This document shows positions 13,718-18,950 of a DNA stretch of 18,950 nt, piece after piece (the stretch's first letter is position 1; the number at the start of each line of letters is the position of its first letter). A program made the position numbers and the translations under genes. The DNA is from Fibrobacter sp. (lineage in GTDB: Bacteria; Fibrobacterota; Fibrobacteria; Fibrobacterales; Fibrobacteraceae), in the NCBI GenBank assembly GCA_012515825.1, contig JAAYXQ010000302.1, positions 1-18,950 of the forward strand, in the 5' to 3' direction. The notes beneath the pieces were generated by a model. That model was not told the origin of the DNA, made no database searches, and worked only from the letters and a program-made list of their open reading frames with translations.

Positions 13718-15718
13718 CTAATGTAATTCTAATCGAACCATCATTTGTTTTTCATTTGTACGAACTCTTGCTATATAACGTCCACTAGGAAGAGTTTCTA
13801 ATGAAATTAAACTATTAGAATAAATTCTTCTAGAAGCCATCACTAGATTACCTTGCAAGTCAAAAACATCAAACGAAGCCGAACTTTCTTTTTCAAGTGT
13901 TAGTGATAAAGAACGACCATTCTCTATCGCATTCCACTTTACAAATGACTCCTCATTTCTAATTGATGTAGTTATAGAAGTACTACTTAATGTCGTTAAT
14001 GTCGTCGAAGAAGAACTTGGAGTTATCCCTAAATCACTTCCTAGACAATAAAAATCATCTACCCAAAGAGATCCAGATGTTGGTGTTTTTTTAACTTCCC
14101 ATACAAAAGACTTGATAAAATTGAGATCAAATTTTACTTCATCCCCCCAAGTATCTTGTTCTAATTCAGAAGGTAAAACAACTGCTTCAGTCCATACCGT
14201 TTTGGATGGAAAAGTTTTAAAATGATAGTTATAATCTTTTACGGTACTTAATTGGGCATGGAATCGATGAGCCACTCCTTTATAACGATAACTAAACCCT
14301 TTGGTGCATTTATTTAAGAAATAAGTTGTACCATTTTTTTTCGTATTTAAGCCAAGAGCAACATAAGGATCATTTTCATTACCAGCTTTCACTAAAGAAA
14401 AATCTTGAATCGTTGCCGCATTATTAGTACCAGTACCATCGTCATACACTACTTTATAGGAAGTTTTTCCAGAAAGAGGATTGCTTACTGTCGATTCGCC
14501 AAGATCTTTAACATCGGTGTATATATACCAATACTCTTTTGTGAATGCTAAGGTATTTCCATCTGTAAAATCGTCTATCAAACTAACTAATGGAGCTGAA
14601 CTAGAAGAACTTACCTGTTCTGATGAAGATGACAACGGAGTTTCTGATGACGAACTTTCGATACGCCATGGTGCTGTTAAAGCATAATTCGTTAATTTAT
14701 TATAAATAAAACTACCCGACGGTGTCATGAAAGAAGTATTACTCCAATTGAATACAACTGTTTGATCAAACATAGGAATCTTATTTATTCCAAAAAATGC
14801 TGAGCCGAGATACTCATCACTTACGGATGCTGCAATATAAGAAATCCCTTTTGAATCCAAGAAAGTCAACCATTTATTAGCACTTAAAGAATCATGAGTA
14901 TTATAATGACTGTATTCATCCATGCCACCATCATAATGGGTTGTTTTGAATTGAGAAACAAATACAGGATACCCTGATTTTAAGACATGATTTATTTTTT
15001 GTTCAAAAGTCATTCCACTTGTACTAAGGTTAGTAGGATACTCAGAGCCAGCATTAAATTGAAAAGAATATGCTAAGTTAGAAAAGACCATCGGACTGCC
15101 TATAATCAACTCAATATTATGAGAGAAAGAAGTTGTACCGACAATCACTAAATTATTGGAATATTTTCGTATTTCAGAAATAATCTCCAGTTGAATATCT
15201 TTAATATCAACCCATGTCGCATTTTCAGGACGTTCATAGATTTCAAAAATGACATTTGGGACAGTAGCATATTTTTTAGCTAGTCGAATAAAAAAATCTA
15301 TGGCCTATGATTGCTCTTGTACATTAAGATCTAAAGCACTAGAACGCCATGTCACTACAACATAAATTCCTTTGGCAACACAAGCCTGAATCATAGAGTC
15401 GAAAAGAGTTTTGTAATAAGTTGAATCTTCTATATATTCTTCCTCGTCTGTGATTTCCAATGGAAGTCTAATCATTTCTGCATTCCATGGATCTACCATG
15501 TTGCTTATTGTATTTACATTATAAAATACGTTACTTCGAATTAATGTATTGGCAGAACCTAAACTAACTCCTCGAAGTTAAACTGGCTCTTTAGTTATGC
15601 TACTTACTATATTACTGCCCTCTGTAATGAGAGCTCCATAAGAAGAGACTGGTGTTTGAAAAGCTGAAACAGATATTGAAAAAATAAACAATACTCCTAA
15701 AATATTCTTCCAATTCAT
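13718..15718 (-). pseudogene. GH5-type cellulase relative with two in-frame stops and a lost active site
   Basis: One frame runs 666 codons from an ATG at 15718 (AAGGAG just upstream) to 13718, with a TAA at codon 47 (15578-15580) and a TAG at codon 138 (15305-15307) and no frameshift. Reading through gives a signal peptide to SVSA; a GH5-like barrel at about 25-350 (YGALIT, LRGVSLGS, WNAEMIR, KGIYVVVTW, AIDFFIRLAKKY, PNVIFEIY); a poly-serine linker at 354-374; a CBM11-like domain at about 380-560 ending WVDDFYCLG; a second serine/threonine linker; and a C-terminal sorting-like domain (FDVFDLQGNL, LPSGRYIARV). Expected GH5 catalytic residues are missing: NEP reads ERP (162-164) and the SEFG nucleophile motif reads SQFK (255-258). 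Two TTGACA boxes (15794-15799, 15811-15816) lie upstream without a clear -10. A pseudogene is most likely. Confidence 0.8.
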
Positions 15719-15868
15719 ACCCGCTCCTTCTTTAATTAAAAACCAAGAATAATCTTAATTTTATTACTAATGTCTATAATATACTTACTTTATTGTCAAA
15801 TGTATTTTGATGTCAAGTTTCATACTCAAGAATTTAACTAAAAAAAAGCTCCTACAAATTAAGTTTTT

Positions 15869-15925
15869 TTTACAAAAAAAGATTTCCTTAGCTATATTAT
15901 GACAATGTGTAATACTTTTAGGAGG
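15869..15925 (+). promoter_or_regulatory. Predicted promoter and strong ribosome site of the first fibronectin-III lipoprotein
   Basis: TTTACA (15869-15874) and TATATT (15893-15898) are 18 bases apart. A full AGGAGG at 15920-15925 stands four bases before the ATG. The rest of the divergent gap, 15721-15868, is AT-rich and shows no gene. Confidence 0.5.
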
Positions 15926-15929
15926 ATAA

Positions 15930-18098
15930 ATGCTAAAAAAAGTTATTTCCTGTACAGCATGCGCAACACTATTTTTTGCATGCAGTGACGGTTCTATTAT
16001 AAACGTAAACGATGAAGCCAAAGACAAGGCAAATATTTCTTTTCTCGTTCTTGACTCTTATTCAGGTGAAGCCATCGATTCCGTAGAAATTTACCGTTCC
16101 AAGGACAGTAAAACGAACCTGACTGACTCTCTCGGTTATTCTGTATGGAAAAAAAATGCAATTGGTAATTACGTTTTCGAACTTTCTAAAGAAGGATATG
16201 CCACCATACGTACATCAGTTGACGTCGTTGAAGAAGGCTTAGGCGATGTAGCGCGTGTACCCGATGTAACAGCCACTGTTCCCATGTATAAATTAGGTGC
16301 CGAAGTCAATGGTACCATTCTTTACACAGACAAGGAAACCAAAAACAAAGTACCAGCAGCAGACGTCACCGTTATCATTACCAACCTCAATCGTTCGATT
16401 ATACCGAACGAAATGTCCGTAAAAACAGACAAAAACGGTAACTACAGCTTCAGTCAATTACCCGAAGCATCTAGTTTTCTAATCACGGTTCCACAAACCT
16501 CCATCGATGGAAATAAATATGAGGTCATCAGCAGCACTTCTGTTCCCGCACAACGTGCTGGTGCGACCGTTGATCTTGGAGTTCAAAACCTCACCCTAGT
16601 TACAAGCGATTTTTCTTTGGTAAATTCCAATACGAATAAGATTGACACAAATACCACCGTCACTCTTAGCTTCTCAACCATTCTAGACAAGGACTCTGTC
16701 ATTAAGAACATCAAGGTTCTTAAAGGCAACATTAGCGTTCTTACCCAAGTGAGCCTTTCGACAGACAATAAAACCATTAGCATCAAGCCGTTTTCGGGTT
16801 CTTGGGAAGACAACAAGAATTACACCATTTCTGGTGCCGTTTATTCCTCGAATGGTAGCTATCTCAACGTGAACAAAAGCTTCACTGTTGGCGGAACCAC
16901 TACCACCAGGAAACCTGGTCAAATTGATGAACTCAAAGTTGAACTTGATGGCAGTTACCTAGATATTTCTTGGACTCGCAAAGATTCGCTCGCCACTGGT
17001 TATAGTATTTATTACAAAAACGATAGCATGAGTAATTACTTGATGTACACTAAATTATCAAGCGGTAACTATACGAGTACATCCATTAGCTACTCAAATC
17101 TCCTGAACGATGATGCTGAAACTACCACGGTCAACATTATTGTTCTCCCGTACAACAAAGCTGGTGAAGCAGATGCAAAGAGAGCCGAATCGGTATCTTA
17201 CACGTTTGCAGCTCCTACCGCCCAAGTTTCCAACTTGAGTGTAGAACTTAATGGCTCCTATGCATACATTGATTGGGATGCTCCAACAACGGGAAGCTAC
17301 GACTACAGAATCTACTACAAGACACCATCTATGGATGAATATGTCGTACTAACGACGACCATATCCACATACTACGAAACCAATTACACCATTTCCAACT
17401 ATCTAGAATCGGGTGATGAATCGATTCCCTTTAAGGTAGTGCCCTATGATGACTTTGGCGAATCCTCTCTTTCAAAAGCCGTAGCAGCAACACTCTCACT
17501 CGCCATAGATGTAGTTGCAGGTGTAGCCGCCGAAATCGATGGATCGTATTTTAAGGTTAGCTGGAATAATCTTGCAAATGCTAGTTACTACTATGTTTAT
17601 TACAAAACAAGCTCGATGACTTCTTATTCTCGGACTACATCCACTTCTTCCTTGTACAAAAACTTCCTTATTTCTAGTTACGTAGAAAACGGAGATACAT
17701 CCATTTCCTTCAAGGTTATAGCGTCAAACGCTGCTAATGAAGGGGTTCTCGCCGATGCAGAAGAAGTAACGATTGAATATCCATCTGGCCCAGAAGTCAT
17801 TACAGGTATGACTGCTGAGCTTGACGTCAATGTCATTGCTCTGAACTGGAGTGCCCCAGAAACAGGGATCGTGAAGGGCTACTATCTCTATTACAAGACA
17901 AGTTCGATGACTGATTACCTCCGATCATCTTCTAACCCAACGACGACTAGTGTAAATATTAATAAAGCCTTATACACAGAAACTACTGACACAGACATTA
18001 GTTTCAAGGTAACTGCTTACAATGACTTCGGAGAATCTTCTATTGATGATACCGATCCTGTCACCGTTGATCTTTCAACCACTCCAGATCCGCTCTAA
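15930..18098 (+). CDS. Large surface lipoprotein with carboxypeptidase-regulatory-like, Big_5-like and four fibronectin-III-like domains
   Basis: The 722-residue protein has a lipoprotein signal peptide (LFFAC, Cys18). Two carboxypeptidase-regulatory-like beta domains follow at about 35-120 and 122-215 (KTDKNGNYSFSQLPEAS is the typical end motif), then a Big_5-like Ig domain at about 222-320 (TVTLSFSTILDKDSV), and four fibronectin-III-like units at about 330-428, 429-527, 528-624 and 625-718, each with W near the second strand and a YYKTxSM-type motif. No catalytic residues are visible, so it is probably an adhesion or scaffold protein on the outer membrane; the specific ligand is unknown. 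A paralogue starts 22 bases after the stop with its own GGAG, so the two form an operon. GC content is higher than in the rest of the window. Confidence 0.85.
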   Translation: MLKKVISCTACATLFFACSDGSIINVNDEAKDKANISFLVLDSYSGEAIDSVEIYRSKDSKTNLTDSLGYSVWKKNAIGNYVFELSKEGYATIRTSVDVVEEGLGDVARVPDVTATVPMYKLGAEVNGTILYTDKETKNKVPAADVTVIITNLNRSIIPNEMSVKTDKNGNYSFSQLPEASSFLITVPQTSIDGNKYEVISSTSVPAQRAGATVDLGVQNLTLVTSDFSLVNSNTNKIDTNTTVTLSFSTILDKDSVIKNIKVLKGNISVLTQVSLSTDNKTISIKPFSGSWEDNKNYTISGAVYSSNGSYLNVNKSFTVGGTTTTRKPGQIDELKVELDGSYLDISWTRKDSLATGYSIYYKNDSMSNYLMYTKLSSGNYTSTSISYSNLLNDDAETTTVNIIVLPYNKAGEADAKRAESVSYTFAAPTAQVSNLSVELNGSYAYIDWDAPTTGSYDYRIYYKTPSMDEYVVLTTTISTYYETNYTISNYLESGDESIPFKVVPYDDFGESSLSKAVAATLSLAIDVVAGVAAEIDGSYFKVSWNNLANASYYYVYYKTSSMTSYSRTTSTSSLYKNFLISSYVENGDTSISFKVIASNAANEGVLADAEEVTIEYPSGPEVITGMTAELDVNVIALNWSAPETGIVKGYYLYYKTSSMTDYLRSSSNPTTTSVNINKALYTETTDTDISFKVTAYNDFGESSIDDTDPVTVDLSTTPDPL

Positions 18099-18120
18099 TA
18101 CAATTTAGGAGAATATTAAA

Positions 18121-18950
18121 ATGAAAATGAATTTCAAATCTCTCATATTCCTTTCTTGCGCACTCCTCCTCGCCGCCTGCGGCAGTGAATCTGTAACCAA
18201 TATAAACGATGAAGCCAAAGAAACTGGCGATATTTCGTTTTTAATTCTCAACAGAAGCGGTGAAACGCTAGATTCAGCAAAAATTTACCGTATTTCTGAC
18301 GGTAAAACTAACTTCACTGATAAATTCGGCAATGCCATTTGGAAAAAGAACAACATTGGTACATACGTCTTTACCATTACCAAAGAAGGCTATGCTCCAA
18401 TGCGCATTAGCGTGAACGTCCAAGAACAGGGAAAAGGCAATGTTGCTCGGGTTCCAGATGTTACACAAGAAGTCGTGATGCACGAACTTGGTGCCACTGT
18501 TCAGGGAACATTAATGTACAGGGATTATTCGACAGGCAACCTTATTGCCGCCGAGGGTGTTCCTGTCATTCTTTCTTTTGAAAACGCCAACTTTACCTTC
18601 TCAGAAAACGCTGTAGAAACTGATGAAAACGGAGAATACTTATTTGAAAACCTTCCTGAAGGCGTAAGTGTTACAATTAACGTTCCTCAGACAACCATCA
18701 AAAAGCATCTCTATGCTCTGAATGTCGATCTTGATACGGACATTGATCGTGCAAACGAAGTACTGAACTTGGGAATATCCCAGCTTTCATTGGTTGCGAA
18801 AAAGGCTAACCTAATTAAGACGAACTTTACAGAAATCGATACAACTACCGATCTCTCAATTTCATTTTCCACAGATCTTGATGAAGATTCCATTCCTGGC
18901 CACTGGGTTGTTACAAATTCTTATGATGACATCGTTCTCACGAGTGCTAG
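18121..18950 (+). CDS. Second paralogous surface lipoprotein, C-terminus cut by window edge
   Basis: This is open from the ATG at 18121 to the window end (276 full codons). The signal peptide ends in a perfect lipobox, LAAC, with Cys20. The mature N-terminus is a clear paralogue of the preceding protein: INDEAKETGDISFLILN against VNDEAKDKANISFLVLD, WKKNNIGTYVFTITKEGYA against WKKNAIGNYVFELSKEGYA, and ARVPDVT in both. A second carboxypeptidase-regulatory-like domain ends at about residue 185 (ETDENGEYLFENLPEGV), and a Big_5-like domain starts near 230 (LSISFSTDLDEDSI). Whether fibronectin-III units follow cannot be seen. The arrangement points to tandem duplication with divergence and to the same operon. 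Confidence 0.85.
   Translation, partial: MKMNFKSLIFLSCALLLAACGSESVTNINDEAKETGDISFLILNRSGETLDSAKIYRISDGKTNFTDKFGNAIWKKNNIGTYVFTITKEGYAPMRISVNVQEQGKGNVARVPDVTQEVVMHELGATVQGTLMYRDYSTGNLIAAEGVPVILSFENANFTFSENAVETDENGEYLFENLPEGVSVTINVPQTTIKKHLYALNVDLDTDIDRANEVLNLGISQLSLVAKKANLIKTNFTEIDTTTDLSISFSTDLDEDSIPGHWVVTNSYDDIVLTSA

Noticed and set aside
13718..15718. Alternative genetic code in which TAA and TAG mean glutamine
   Set aside because: Other genes here end cleanly at TAA (wza, OmpA, nitroreductase) and TAG (epimerase) at sensible family lengths, so those codons are stops in this genome.
13718..15718. Diversity-generating retroelement acting on the cellulase relative
   Set aside because: No reverse transcriptase, template repeat or adenine-biased variable region near a gene end is visible; the changed residues are scattered along the barrel.
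15785..16027. 80-residue minus-strand frame across the start of the lipoprotein gene
   Set aside because: It covers the promoter, ribosome site and signal peptide of a better-supported gene and has low-complexity sequence.
16583..16922. Minus-strand open frames inside the fibronectin-III lipoprotein
   Set aside because: They overlap each other in different frames and lie wholly inside a gene with clear domains.

Overview
The window looks like a chromosomal segment of a Gram-negative, AT-rich, fibre-degrading bacterium, most probably of the phylum Fibrobacterota. The evidence is outer-membrane machinery (TonB, a Wza-type exporter, OmpA, lipoproteins, a beta-barrel protein), a GH5-type cellulase relative with poly-serine linkers, a carbohydrate-binding module and a type IX-secretion-like C-terminus, and large surface lipoproteins. 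No 16S rRNA or other decisive marker is present, so the phylum is an inference from protein style. There are no tRNAs, rRNAs, insertion sequences, integrases or CRISPR arrays.

Positions 1-3916 (minus strand) hold a five-gene energy-transduction operon in the order DUF3450 coiled-coil protein, TtpC-like long ExbB, short ExbB, ExbD and TonB (cut by the window edge). This is the gene order of the Vibrio TonB2/TtpC system. The first three junctions are stop/start overlaps and the exbD-tonB gap is 6 bases. An ankyrin-repeat lipoprotein gene (3986-4723) lies upstream, separated by a perfect terminator-like hairpin that almost touches the start of the DUF3450 gene. A TTGTGA-N6-TCACAA-type dyad sits in the divergent region between the ankyrin gene and a plus-strand pair: a predicted beta-barrel protein and a UDP-glucuronate 4-epimerase-type sugar epimerase.

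Positions 6589-9197 (minus) hold a three-gene unit: a 52-residue membrane protein with an apparently leaderless promoter, a very acidic 66-residue protein, and a MltD-like lytic transglycosylase lipoprotein with five LysM domains. Upstream is a Wza-like capsule export lipoprotein (9272-10414). Divergent from it is an 815-residue OmpA-type protein with twelve exact 30-residue calcium-binding-type repeats. The two genes share a promoter region with a second dyad of the same type. A nitroreductase gene follows, flanked by clear hairpins.

Positions 13718-15718 (minus) carry a GH5-type cellulase relative in one frame, interrupted by two nonsense codons, each where a glutamine is expected. Nearly every active-site residue I would expect in GH5 is replaced although the fold-defining sequence is kept. 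Divergent from it, positions 15930-18950 hold two tandem paralogous lipoproteins; the first has four fibronectin-III-like domains. Their base composition is visibly higher in GC than the rest.

Together the genes describe the cell envelope: energising and building the outer membrane, remodelling peptidoglycan, exporting polysaccharide and displaying proteins on the surface. The most unusual item is the degenerate cellulase; the most interesting small-scale signals are the shared operator-like dyads, the hairpin before the TonB operon and the leaderless small-protein operon.
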